Source: Alphaproteobacteria bacterium
Lineage (GTDB): Bacteria > Pseudomonadota > Alphaproteobacteria > Micropepsales > Micropepsaceae
DNA length: 7,004 bases
Assembly (NCBI GenBank): GCA_015654715.1
Contig: JAATGK010000222.1
Location: 1-7,004 of the forward strand
Direction of reading: 5' to 3'
The notes below the pieces were generated by a model, which was not told the origin of the DNA, did not search any database, and saw only the letters and a program-made list of their open reading frames with translations. A program made the translations under genes and the position numbers. Positions 1 through 6,701 of the stretch are shown here, in pieces (within the stretch, counting starts at the first letter, position 1; each line of letters begins with the position of its first letter).

Positions 1-1574
1 ACGCGCTCGGGCTCATGGGCTTTGCGCTGATAGAGAACGCGGCCGTCGGCGCCGTCCACTTCGGTCACCAGGAAGGGATAGACCCTGAGGCCGCCCGAAG
101 CGAACACCGCGTAAGCGCTCGTCAGTTCCAAGGGCGTCACTTCGCTGGTGCCGAGCGCGAGCGATGCATTCGGCACCAGTTTGGAGGTGATGCCGCAGCG
201 CTTGGCCGCTTCCACCACCTGATCGATGCCGACTTCCTGCGCCACTTGCACCGCGATGGTGTTGACCGAATGGGCCATGGCGTTGGCCAGCGTAATGGTG
301 CCGTAGGAACGGCCGCCGAAATTGGTCGGGGCCCAGCCGTTGATCGAAATCGGCTGGTCGTCGCGCGTTTCCCAAGGCGACAGGCCCGATTCCAGCGCCG
401 CCAGATAAACGAACGGCTTGAACGCCGAACCCGGCTGGCGATGGGCCTGGATGGCGCGGTTGAAGGTGGATTCGGTGTAGTCGACACCGCCGATCATGGC
501 GGCGACGGCACCGTCCGGCTTCATCACCACCACGGCGGCTTCGTGCACATTGGCTTTGACCGCTTGTTTGGAGGCGATCACGTCGCGCGCCGTCTTGCGG
601 GCGGCTTCCTGCAGCCTCGGTTCCAGCGTGGTGTGCACGGTCATGTCGCCGGAGAGCGGACGCTGGCCGTTGCCGGACGCCAGCCGCAGCGCCTCGTCGC
701 GGGCGGCATCGAGATAATAGTTGCGGGCGTCGACCACGGCGCGGTCGATCACCTTGGCGGGATGATCGTGCGCCTCTTTGGCCTCCGCCGCCGTGATCGC
801 GCCGGTCTCGACCATGGTCGACAGCACCACGTCGGCGCGCGCCTGGGCGGCCGCAAGATCGCGCCGCGGCGAGAATACGCTGGGGGCGCGGGTCAAGGTG
901 GCCAGCATCGCCGCTTCGCCGAGCGTCAGTTCGCGGGCCGACTTGCCGAAATAGACACGCGCCGCGCCGTCGACGCCGTAGGCGGCGGAGCCGAGATAGA
1001 TGCGGTTGAGATAGAGTTCGAGGATCTGCTTCTTCGACAGCGATTTTTCCAGCACCGCCGCATCCATTTCGGTCTTGAAGCGCCGGCCGAAGGTGCGTTC
1101 CTGGTTGGTGAAGAGAATTTTCGCCGTCTGTTCGGTGATGGTGGAGCCGCCGGCAACCGTGTGGCGGGCGCGCAGATTCGCCGCCATCGCGCGCAAAATG
1201 CCGCGCGGATCGATGCCGTGATGATCGTAGAAACGCCGGTCTTCCATGGCGATGAAGGCGGCCGGCAGATACGCGGGCATCTCGCTGAGGCTGAGGCGGT
1301 CGCCGACCGAGGCGCCGCGCCGTCCGACCACCGCGCCCTTGGCGTCGAGGAAAGTGAAGGCCACCGGCCGGTTGAGGGCGTAGAGGTCCTGCTTCAAATC
1401 CAGCGGCGGCGCGACCATCGCCAGGAACGTCGGCAGGATGAACAAGCCGAGCAGCGGTATCGTGATGAGCCCGACCGCCCAGACGCACGTCTTCAACAGG
1501 AGCTTGTTACGAGCGATGATCCAGCCTCCAAAGGAGTCGACACCGCGCAAGAACCCATCCCAAATCCGGCCCAT
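1..1574 (-). CDS. Class A penicillin-binding protein (bifunctional transglycosylase/transpeptidase), C-terminus cut by window edge
   Basis: An inner-membrane enzyme that polymerises lipid II into glycan strands and cross-links the stem peptides. Translating the minus strand from the ATG at 1574 gives an open frame to the window edge (about 524 residues). A membrane anchor spans about residues 25-55. The GT51 domain follows, with EDRRFYDHHGID at 111 (E111 is the predicted catalytic Glu), GGSTITEQTAK at 142-152, and a conserved LELYLNRIYLG block. The transpeptidase domain shows PGSAFKPF with nucleophile S383 and K386 (SxxK), then S436-V-N438 (SxN). The KTG motif should lie beyond base 1. The 272-residue distance from E111 to S383 leaves little room for the large OB-type insertion of E. 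coli PBP1A, so I do not assign mrcA. A weak GGGGA lies about 6 bases before the ATG. The AbrB-like gene is 74 bases upstream on the same strand. The family is certain; the subfamily is not. Confidence 0.95.
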   Translation of the reverse strand, partial: MGRIWDGFLRGVDSFGGWIIARNKLLLKTCVWAVGLITIPLLGLFILPTFLAMVAPPLDLKQDLYALNRPVAFTFLDAKGAVVGRRGASVGDRLSLSEMPAYLPAAFIAMEDRRFYDHHGIDPRGILRAMAANLRARHTVAGGSTITEQTAKILFTNQERTFGRRFKTEMDAAVLEKSLSKKQILELYLNRIYLGSAAYGVDGAARVYFGKSARELTLGEAAMLATLTRAPSVFSPRRDLAAAQARADVVLSTMVETGAITAAEAKEAHDHPAKVIDRAVVDARNYYLDAARDEALRLASGNGQRPLSGDMTVHTTLEPRLQEAARKTARDVIASKQAVKANVHEAAVVVMKPDGAVAAMIGGVDYTESTFNRAIQAHRQPGSAFKPFVYLAALESGLSPWETRDDQPISINGWAPTNFGGRSYGTITLANAMAHSVNTIAVQVAQEVGIDQVVEAAKRCGITSKLVPNASLALGTSEVTPLELTSAYAVFASGGLRVYPFLVTEVDGADGRVLYQRKAHEPER

Positions 1575-1648
1575 GCGTTTTCCCCGCGAGAGCCGCTTAC
1601 GTGGCGCATCTTTAGGGCGGATTCAAGACTTCAGAGGTTAACCCAATT

Positions 1649-2728
1649 TCACGTAGCGGCACGCCCGGCCATAAATCGCGCCAAAGCCGGGCCGGTGGCC
1701 AGTACCACCAGGAAGCGTGTCATCTGCATGGTCATGACGAAGGGCACATCGACTTTCGACGAGGCGGCGATGATGGCGACCGAATCCGCGCCGCCCGGCG
1801 AGGTGGCGAGATACGCGGTTAACGGATCGACGCCCGCCGCCCACGACAGCATCATGCCGAAACCGCCGCAGATCGCGATCAGGGTGACGGTGGCGGCAAA
1901 CAGGCGCGGCGTGGCGCGGGCCGCGTAGAGGAAAGTCTCGCGCGTGAACTTGAGGCCGATGCTCCAGCCGAACAGGGCATAGGAAATCGCCAGCAGCCAG
2001 GGCGGCAATTGGATCGTGACCACGCCGGTCCAGGTCAATACGATGGTCGTCACCAGCGGTACCAGCAAGGCCCCGGCAGGCACGTGCGCCACCTTGCCGA
2101 GGAACGCTCCGCCCACCGCGATGGCCAGCGCGGCGGCGAGGGCGGCGGGCTTAATGACGGGAAACCAGGTGACCGGCGGCAGCGGATGGCCGGCGCCCGA
2201 CATCACCACGCTGGCGATGATGCTGGCCGCAATTGCCACGCACATCACCCGCAAATATTGCATGAAGGCGACCAGCCGCACGTCGGCGCCGAAAGCTTCC
2301 GCCATTACCGTCATGGTCGAAGCGGCGCCGGGCGACGAGCCCCAGATCGCCGTGGTCCCTGGCAAGACGCGCCAGCGGGTGAGCAGCCAGCCGAGCAGGG
2401 CGGCCGTCACCACCGTCGAGCCGACGCCGCCGAGGAACACCGGCCAGTCGCGCGCCGCCTCGGTAAGGTTGGACAGCGGCAGGCTTCTGGCGATCATGGT
2501 GCCGACCACGCCTTGCGCCCCGGCATAGAAGAAATTCGGCACTTTGACCGTGCCGCCCGCCGCCGAAAACAGAATCCCCGCGATCATCGGCGCCAAGAGC
2601 AGCGCCGCCGGCAGCCGGAACATTTCCAGCACCGCCAGAAAGGCGAGTGACAGCACCAGCACCACACCCCATTGCGCCACGGGCCGTCCGTGCAAGCGCC
2701 CCATCCAGCGGTCGAGCAAGTTCACCAT
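1649..2728 (-). CDS. AbrB-family polytopic membrane protein (PF05145, often labelled 'putative ammonia monooxygenase')
   Basis: A 359-residue, strongly hydrophobic protein with roughly nine or ten membrane segments from about residue 20 to 350. It has the internal duplication typical of the AbrB/AmoA-like membrane family. The first copy is SPGAASTMTVMAEAFGADV at 132-150, followed by MQYLR. The second is SPGGADSVAIIAASSKVDV at 310-328, followed by MQMTR. Family members include E. coli AbrB (YbgN). The 'ammonia monooxygenase' label comes from old annotation, not demonstrated activity, and the protein is unrelated to the Bacillus AbrB DNA-binding regulator. Its substrate is unknown; a transport role is an inference from topology. 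The length is normal for the family. The ATG at 2728 is followed directly by GTG, and I see no convincing Shine-Dalgarno before it, so translation may be weak or leaderless. It lies upstream of the PBP gene on the same strand and diverges from the GDT1 gene. Confidence 0.9.
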   Translation of the reverse strand: MVNLLDRWMGRLHGRPVAQWGVVLVLSLAFLAVLEMFRLPAALLLAPMIAGILFSAAGGTVKVPNFFYAGAQGVVGTMIARSLPLSNLTEAARDWPVFLGGVGSTVVTAALLGWLLTRWRVLPGTTAIWGSSPGAASTMTVMAEAFGADVRLVAFMQYLRVMCVAIAASIIASVVMSGAGHPLPPVTWFPVIKPAALAAALAIAVGGAFLGKVAHVPAGALLVPLVTTIVLTWTGVVTIQLPPWLLAISYALFGWSIGLKFTRETFLYAARATPRLFAATVTLIAICGGFGMMLSWAAGVDPLTAYLATSPGGADSVAIIAASSKVDVPFVMTMQMTRFLVVLATGPALARFMAGRAAT

Positions 2729-2929
2729 AATGCGCTGTGGTGACGATCTTTGCTGCCGATTGCAAGGTGCGCAACCGCCCCACTCTTTCCTCCCTCGTGG
2801 AGTCCAACCCTACGTGCGGCACAATGCGCGAACAGCGGGGGAGGTGGCGCGGCGCGTAGCGTCGCGACGGAGGGGGCACGCGACCACCCGCCCATTGCAC
2901 TTTTGGGCGCGGCAAGGCCATCTCTCTTT
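2729..2929. promoter_or_regulatory. Divergent intergenic region between AbrB-like and GDT1 genes
   Basis: These 201 bases separate two divergent genes and must hold the start signals of both. I could not find a good -35/-10 pair for either gene. The half next to the plus-strand gene is G-rich: a GGGGGAGGTGGC run at 2837-2848, the palindrome GTCGCGAC near 2861, and GGCAAGGCC at 2911-2919 just before the GDT1 start. The two G-rich pieces loosely resemble conserved ends of the manganese-sensing yybP-ykoY riboswitch, which often precedes genes of this transporter family. The match is imperfect, so the element is only suspected. The plus-strand reading frame of GDT1 stays open back to 2750, but those extra 60 residues do not look like part of the protein. 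Confidence 0.3.
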
Positions 2930-3493
2930 ATGGAAGCCTTTCTCGTCACCTTTGGCGCCGTCGCCGTTGCTGAAATCGGCGATCGCACGCAACTTCTGGC
3001 GCTGATGCTGGCAGCTTGTTACCGCAAGCCGTGGCCGATTCTGGCCGGCATCGTGGTGGCGACGCTGGTCAACCACTTGGTGGCGGGCGCGGTCGGCTTG
3101 TTGCTCGCCAATTGGCTCAGCCCGCGCGTGCTCGACACGGTCGTGGCCATCAGCCTGCTCGCCATGGCCGGTTGGACGCTGATCCCCGACAAGGACGACG
3201 ATCAGGTCGATTGCTCGGCCCGCAACGTGTTCCTGGCGACGCTGTGGATTTTCTTCATGACCGAGATCGGCGACAAGACCCAGATCGTCACCACCACGCT
3301 GGCGGCCGGCTATCACAGCCTGGTTACGGTGGTGGCGGGTTCGACGCTTGGTGTGCTGGTGGCGGATGCGCCGGTGGTGTTCCTCGGCAACACCTTTGCC
3401 GGCCGCCTGCCGCTGAAGCTGATCCGCCGTTTCGCCGCCGCGATCTTCGCCGTGCTCGGCATTGTCTTCGCGGTCAAAGCCTTCACCGGCTGA
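2930..3493 (+). CDS. GDT1/TMEM165 (UPF0016) family cation transporter, probable Mn2+/Ca2+ exporter
   Basis: A 187-residue inner-membrane protein with six predicted membrane segments in two homologous halves. Each half carries the family signature ExGD(K/R)T: E15-I-G-D18-R-T in MEAFLVTFGAVAVAEIGDRT, and E112-I-G-D115-K-T in FFMTEIGDKTQ. In characterised relatives (yeast Gdt1, human TMEM165, bacterial Mn exporters such as MneA) the acidic residues of these motifs coordinate the transported Ca2+ or Mn2+. The cytoplasmic loop between the halves contains an acidic DKDDDQVD stretch at 87-94. The ATG at 2930 is chosen because the first membrane helix starts right there, as in relatives, although the frame is open further upstream. 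The ribosome site is poor: an AAGG sits about 12 bases upstream. It is the only plus-strand gene, and its stop lies 7 bases from the convergent DUF4337 stop. The family call is firm; the ion is inferred. Confidence 0.93.
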   Translation: MEAFLVTFGAVAVAEIGDRTQLLALMLAACYRKPWPILAGIVVATLVNHLVAGAVGLLLANWLSPRVLDTVVAISLLAMAGWTLIPDKDDDQVDCSARNVFLATLWIFFMTEIGDKTQIVTTTLAAGYHSLVTVVAGSTLGVLVADAPVVFLGNTFAGRLPLKLIRRFAAAIFAVLGIVFAVKAFTG

Positions 3494-3500
3494 GGCAGCT

Positions 3501-4061
3501 CTACACGAAGGCCGTGGCCAGCAGGATAAGGCCGCCGATCCCGAGCGCCGCCGAGCCGACCCACAGCCATTTCTTTCGCGTCACCAAGGATACGGTGGCC
3601 AGCGCGATGGCGATTTCGAACAGGGTTGCGGCGCCGGTCAGCCAGTGATGGCGGGCTTCATGGCGCTTGCTTTCGGCCAACAGTTCGCCGCGCGTGTTTT
3701 GGGCGGCGAGCGCGCGGGCGCGGATCTCCGCCTGCTTGCCCGATTGTTCTTTGGCGATTTTGGCATATTTGGCCGCCGCTGCCGGATTGAGGTCGCCGGC
3801 CAGGGTATACAAATGCCGTTTCAGACTGTCGGCTTGATATTCGCCCCAGGCATCGGTGGCTTCGTCCTGGCTCAAGGTGGCCTCGCTCGTCTTCGACAAG
3901 GCCGCAGTCGTTTCGATCGATTCGAGGTTGCCCGCCACCGCCGCCAGCACCGCCAATCCCGCCACCAGCACCGCCAGGCGCGAGACGAAGGCGTCGTGAC
4001 GGCCGCTTTCATGGGCCAGATGTTCGGTGTGTTCGTGCGCTTCCAGCGGTGCGTCGTGCAT
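3501..4061 (-). CDS. DUF4337 domain-containing membrane protein
   Basis: A 186-residue protein of unknown function matching the DUF4337 pattern. It has a His/Glu-rich cytoplasmic N-terminus (MHDAPLEAHEHTEHLAHES) and a membrane segment at about 27-45. A soluble, helical, Ala/Lys/Glu-rich middle region (about 46-140) carries the family-like ATDAWGEYQADSLKRHLY stretch at 68-85. Two C-terminal membrane segments follow at about 146-162 and 166-184. The middle region has heptad-like spacing and could form a coiled coil. The ATG at 4061 is preferred over upstream in-frame starts reaching 4208, because AAGGA (4069-4073) sits 7 bases ahead of it and the longer version would overlap mgtC. The gene follows mgtC by 50 bases with no visible terminator, so the two are probably co-transcribed. 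The His-rich tail could bind metal, which is speculation prompted by the MgtC and GDT1 neighbours. Confidence 0.85.
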   Translation of the reverse strand: MHDAPLEAHEHTEHLAHESGRHDAFVSRLAVLVAGLAVLAAVAGNLESIETTAALSKTSEATLSQDEATDAWGEYQADSLKRHLYTLAGDLNPAAAAKYAKIAKEQSGKQAEIRARALAAQNTRGELLAESKRHEARHHWLTGAATLFEIAIALATVSLVTRKKWLWVGSAALGIGGLILLATAFV

Positions 4062-4111
4062 ACAAGTTTCCTTGTCCAAAGCGCGACTGTAACCGATCCG
4101 CCGCGGAAAAA

Positions 4112-4561
4112 TCAGTTCTTTCGCGGCCGGGCGAAGCGGTCTTCCGCCCAGCGGGCGACGATCAAGAGCAGCAAGGCGAAGGCGCCGCCGATCACCACCA
4201 GTTGCCAAGCGCCTAGGCCGCAGGCTGCCCCCAGGGCCGCCGCCGTCCAGATCGCTGCGGCGGTGGTGAGGCCTTCGACATTGCGGCCGTGATGCAGGAT
4301 GACGCCGCCGCCGAGAAAGCCGATGCCGGCCAGCGCGCCTTGCACCACGCGCGACGCCGCCTGCATGTCGCTCCCGACGTTACCAGAGCCGCCGCCGACC
4401 GCCATCACCGCCAGTGCCGAGCCCAGGGTCACGAGGCCGATCGTTTTGACGCCGGCCGATTTGTGGCGCAGCTCGCGGTCGAGTCCGATCGCGGCGCCGA
4501 GCAACACCGCCACGGCCAGCTTCAGCGCTACTTCAGCCCAGTCCCCGGAGGCTATGTTCAT
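4112..4561 (-). CDS. MgtC/SapB family membrane protein (short form)
   Basis: A 149-residue inner-membrane protein matching the membrane domain of MgtC. The GLDRELRHKSAGVKT stretch at 26-40 is the family's G(L/I)xRExxxKxAGxRT signature. GIGFLGGGVIL at 79-89 and the VEGLTTAAAIWTAAALGAAC run at 95-114 are also typical. Four or five membrane segments are predicted. The C-terminal ACT-like domain of Salmonella MgtC is absent, as in many short SapB-type relatives. MgtC proteins are linked to survival under low Mg2+ and to modulation of the F-type ATP synthase. They are not proven Mg2+ transporters, so the role here is inferred only from family. The ATG at 4561 is supported by GAGGA at 4571-4575, 9 bases upstream, and by a plausible promoter ending about 30 bases upstream. 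It is the first gene of a likely two-gene unit with the DUF4337 gene. Confidence 0.92.
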   Translation of the reverse strand: MNIASGDWAEVALKLAVAVLLGAAIGLDRELRHKSAGVKTIGLVTLGSALAVMAVGGGSGNVGSDMQAASRVVQGALAGIGFLGGGVILHHGRNVEGLTTAAAIWTAAALGAACGLGAWQLVVIGGAFALLLLIVARWAEDRFARPRKN

Positions 4562-4590
4562 GCTGTCGCGTCCTCGATTCGCACGCGACG

Positions 4591-4618
4591 ACTATAGCTC
4601 GGCTGTCATCCCGGCCAA
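4591..4618 (-). promoter_or_regulatory. Predicted sigma-70-type promoter of mgtC, with -35 inside the repeat
   Basis: Read on the minus strand, TTGGCC (4613-4618) and TATAGT (4591-4596) are separated by 16 bases. TATAGT differs from the consensus -10 at one base; TTGGCC matches the consensus -35 at four of six. Transcription would begin near 4584, giving a leader of about 23 nt that includes the GAGGA ribosome site at 4571-4575 before the ATG at 4561. The -35 and most of the spacer fall within the left end of the palindromic repeat. This is a reading by eye and is untested. Confidence 0.5.
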
Positions 4619-4754
4619 GCGCTCCGTCGCACGAGAGTGCGACGGAGGGCACCGAGCCGGGATCCGCCCGGAAATCTGTCAGATGTTAAAGTAGATCCCG
4701 GATCGCGCCCATTCATTTCGTGCCCAACACCGCGCCGGGCGCGTCCGCGATGAC
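4605..4754. repeat. Compound palindromic intergenic repeat (about 150 bp, terminal inverted repeats)
   Basis: The element begins GTCATCCCGG (4605-4614) and ends with CCGCGATGAC (4745-4754), whose reverse complement matches the start at 9 of 10 bases. Nested inside are three further structures. ATCCCGGC (4608-4615) pairs perfectly with GCCGGGAT (4656-4663). A perfect 11-bp hairpin, CTCCGTCGCAC (4622-4632) with GTGCGACGGAG (4637-4647), is closed by a GAGA (GNRA-type) loop. CGCGCCC (4704-4710) pairs with GGGCGCG (4737-4743). The left arm can pair either with 4656-4663 or with the far end, so two folds compete. It fills the gap between mgtC and the 3' end of the radical SAM gene, starting 7 bases after that stop codon. 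No T-run follows the stems, so it is not a classic intrinsic terminator, though it could protect or end that mRNA. It looks like a MITE-like or mosaic intergenic repeat; genome copy number cannot be seen here. Confidence 0.8.
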
Positions 4755-4761
4755 CGCGCTC

Positions 4762-6645
4762 CTACTGCACCGGCATCGCGACCGGCGCCGTGACCGGCAC
4801 CAGCACGAGCTGGAAGGCGGAGAGGTCGATCGACAGGTTTTCGCGGGCGGCTTCGCTGATTTGGATGAAGACGCGGTCGCCGTATTGCGACAAGCGCTTC
4901 AGCAGCTTTTCGAGGTCGTCCACGCATTCCACCGGCAGCGTGTCGGCCGCGAGCAGGATGCGGGTTTGCGATTGGCGCAACAGCTTCCGCAATTGCGGCG
5001 CTGCTTTGGCAATGGCGGTAAAGCTGAGCGCGCTGCCGAGACGGATGTTGAGGCTGGGCAGTCCGGCATACTGGCGGCCGATCCACACTTCGCCATGGCG
5101 CAGGGTGCGGGCGATGGCGGCGCGTGCGTTTTCGATCAATTTCAGGTCGTCGCCGAACGCGCACCACAGATTATCGGCCGCGAACTTGCGCATCGATAGG
5201 CCGGTGATCCAGTCGGCGATCATGGTCGGCACCAGATTGGGGCGCGTCAGCGGCCACGTCCGCAGGAAATGCCAGACGCGGCGGGGGCCGCCCGGCAACA
5301 ATCCTTTGGTGATCAGCCGTCCGACCAGCCCCAGCGTCTGGCTCAGCGTGTAGCCGCCGCGATAGCCGGTCTTGCCCATGTATTTGAGTTTGTTGTTGAT
5401 GCGGGTGGCGATGCCGTCGTCGGTCAAGAGGCGCCGGTAGACGTCGGCGTAAAGCCGCGCCATCACTTCGTCGCTCATCGTCTTGTGGACGACGTTGCTC
5501 GAGATGCTGGTGTTGTCGGTATCGTCCGCCACTTGGCGCAGCCGCCCTTCGCGTTCGAGCCGTTCGTACAGCGGCGTCTTGGGCAGCGCCGCCAGCCGGC
5601 CGATCATCGCGGTCTGGATGCCGGAATCGATGATGAAGCGGTACTGCTGCTCGAACGTCGCCGGGGTGTCGTTGTCGAAGCCGACGATGAATCCGGCCAG
5701 CACCTCGATGCCGCGCGAATAGATGCGCTGCACCGATGTCAGCAGATCTTCGCGCAAATTCTGCGTCTTGCCGGTTTCTTTCAGGCTGGCCGGATCGGGC
5801 GACTCGATGCCGATGAACACCCAGTTGAAATTGGCGGCGTGCAAGCCGCTCAGCAATTCCTCGTCTTGCGCGAGATTGATCGACACCTCGGTGCCGAACG
5901 CGAACGGACGGCCGTTCTTCGCCTGCCACTCCGCGATATAGGCGAGCAGAACCTTGGCCGCTTTCTTGTTGCCGATCATATTGTCGTCGACGAAGAACAC
6001 CGAGGTGATGCCAAGGCCCTTCAAGGCGTCGAGCTCATGGCCGACCTGCTCGGGGCTTTTCATCCGCGGCTTGCGGCCGAACATCACGATGATGTCGCAG
6101 AATTCGCAGGTGAAAGGACAGCCGCGCGAATACTGCAGCGTCGCGTTGGAATAGTAGTTCAGCTTCAACAAATCGAAGCGCGGCACCGGCGAATCCGCCA
6201 GATCCACCGTACCGGTTTCCTTGTAGAGCTTCTTGGTGTGGCCCGCTTCGAAGTCGCGGCAGAACTCGGGCCAGATGTATTCGGCTTCGCCCGACACCAC
6301 GCTATCGACCAGGCCTTCGTAATTTTCCGGGCACAGCGAGGCCGCCGCGCCGCCGACCACCACATAGTAGCCGCGCTGGCGGTAATACTGGATCAATTCC
6401 CTCTGCCGCAGCGCCTGCACGCCCATGCCGCCGATGCCGATGATGTCGACTTGCGGGCTGAGCGGTACGGTATCGACGTTCTCGTCGACGATCTCGACAT
6501 CCCAGTGCTTCGGGGTCAGGGCCGCCAGCGTGGCGAGCCCCAGCGGCGGATTGATCGCGCGCTTACCGGGCAGGATGGTGCTCACCGCCCATTTGAAGCT
6601 CCAGAAACTCTCGGGGACTTTGGGATTGATCAACAGAAGACGCAT
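4762..6645 (-). CDS. B12-binding-type radical SAM protein (DUF4070-like), with unassigned C-terminal extension
   Basis: A 627-residue cytosolic protein. Residues 1-140 form a Rossmann-type B12-binding domain (LLLINPKVPESFWSF, INPPLGLATLAAL, VEIVDEN, VVVGGAAASLCPE). The canonical cobalamin DxHxxG motif is not visible; GIGGMGVQAL occupies that region. The radical SAM core follows, with QYSRGCPFTCEFCD holding C176, C180 and C183 (CxxxCxxC) for the [4Fe-4S] cluster. Next come FFVDDNMIGNKKAA (217-230), the GIESPDP block (279-285) and ALPKTPLYERLEREGRL (353-369), all shared with the family that includes the hopanoid C2-methylase HpnP. Residues about 385-490 resemble the DUF4070 region. About 130 further residues (495-627) match nothing I know. 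ATG at 6645 is preferred over GTG at 6654 because GAGG (6654-6657) sits 8 bases before the ATG and overlaps the GTG. The reaction is unknown, and no hopanoid genes lie nearby. The gene appears monocistronic. Confidence 0.93.
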   Translation of the reverse strand: MRLLLINPKVPESFWSFKWAVSTILPGKRAINPPLGLATLAALTPKHWDVEIVDENVDTVPLSPQVDIIGIGGMGVQALRQRELIQYYRQRGYYVVVGGAAASLCPENYEGLVDSVVSGEAEYIWPEFCRDFEAGHTKKLYKETGTVDLADSPVPRFDLLKLNYYSNATLQYSRGCPFTCEFCDIIVMFGRKPRMKSPEQVGHELDALKGLGITSVFFVDDNMIGNKKAAKVLLAYIAEWQAKNGRPFAFGTEVSINLAQDEELLSGLHAANFNWVFIGIESPDPASLKETGKTQNLREDLLTSVQRIYSRGIEVLAGFIVGFDNDTPATFEQQYRFIIDSGIQTAMIGRLAALPKTPLYERLEREGRLRQVADDTDNTSISSNVVHKTMSDEVMARLYADVYRRLLTDDGIATRINNKLKYMGKTGYRGGYTLSQTLGLVGRLITKGLLPGGPRRVWHFLRTWPLTRPNLVPTMIADWITGLSMRKFAADNLWCAFGDDLKLIENARAAIARTLRHGEVWIGRQYAGLPSLNIRLGSALSFTAIAKAAPQLRKLLRQSQTRILLAADTLPVECVDDLEKLLKRLSQYGDRVFIQISEAARENLSIDLSAFQLVLVPVTAPVAMPVQ

Positions 6646-6667
6646 AAATGACACCTCACATTGATCC

Positions 6668-6701
6668 TGTTACGGAAGAACCTGCGCCCCGGATGTGTCA
6701 A
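6668..6701 (-). promoter_or_regulatory. Candidate promoter of the radical SAM gene (consensus -35, weak -10)
   Basis: On the minus strand a perfect TTGACA (6696-6701) lies about 50 bases before the ATG at 6645. No good -10 stands at the usual spacing. The nearest options are TCCGTA (6671-6676, spacing 19) and GTAACA (6668-6673, spacing 22), both poor. The position and the perfect -35 make it the best candidate, but it may need an activator or be chance. Confidence 0.3.

Noticed and set aside
13..1928. Long open frames overlapping the PBP gene: 491 codons on the minus strand (13-1488) and 637 codons on the plus strand (15-1928)
   Set aside because: Both are Arg/Gly/His-rich with no domains, as expected for shadow frames in GC-rich DNA. 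The minus-strand frame from 1574 carries all class A PBP motifs.
2750..2929. 60-residue N-terminal extension of the GDT1-type protein
   Set aside because: The frame is open, but the extension is low-complexity, has no membrane or signal features, and relatives begin at the first helix, matching the ATG at 2930.
4062..4208. 49-residue N-terminal extension of the DUF4337 protein
   Set aside because: It would overlap mgtC, is Arg-rich and unlike the family, and the ATG at 4061 has a good AAGGA ribosome site.
4622..4647. 11-bp hairpin as an intrinsic terminator
   Set aside because: The stem is strong but no T-run follows on either strand, and it is nested symmetrically in a larger repeat.
4762..6645. 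Naming the radical SAM gene hpnP
   Set aside because: Core motifs are similar, but the protein is about 100 residues longer, differs in the B12-binding region, and has no hopanoid genes nearby.
5269..6651. 460-codon plus-strand frame opposite the radical SAM gene
   Set aside because: It is antisense to a gene with clear catalytic motifs, and its product is His/Arg/Asp-rich with no recognisable domain.
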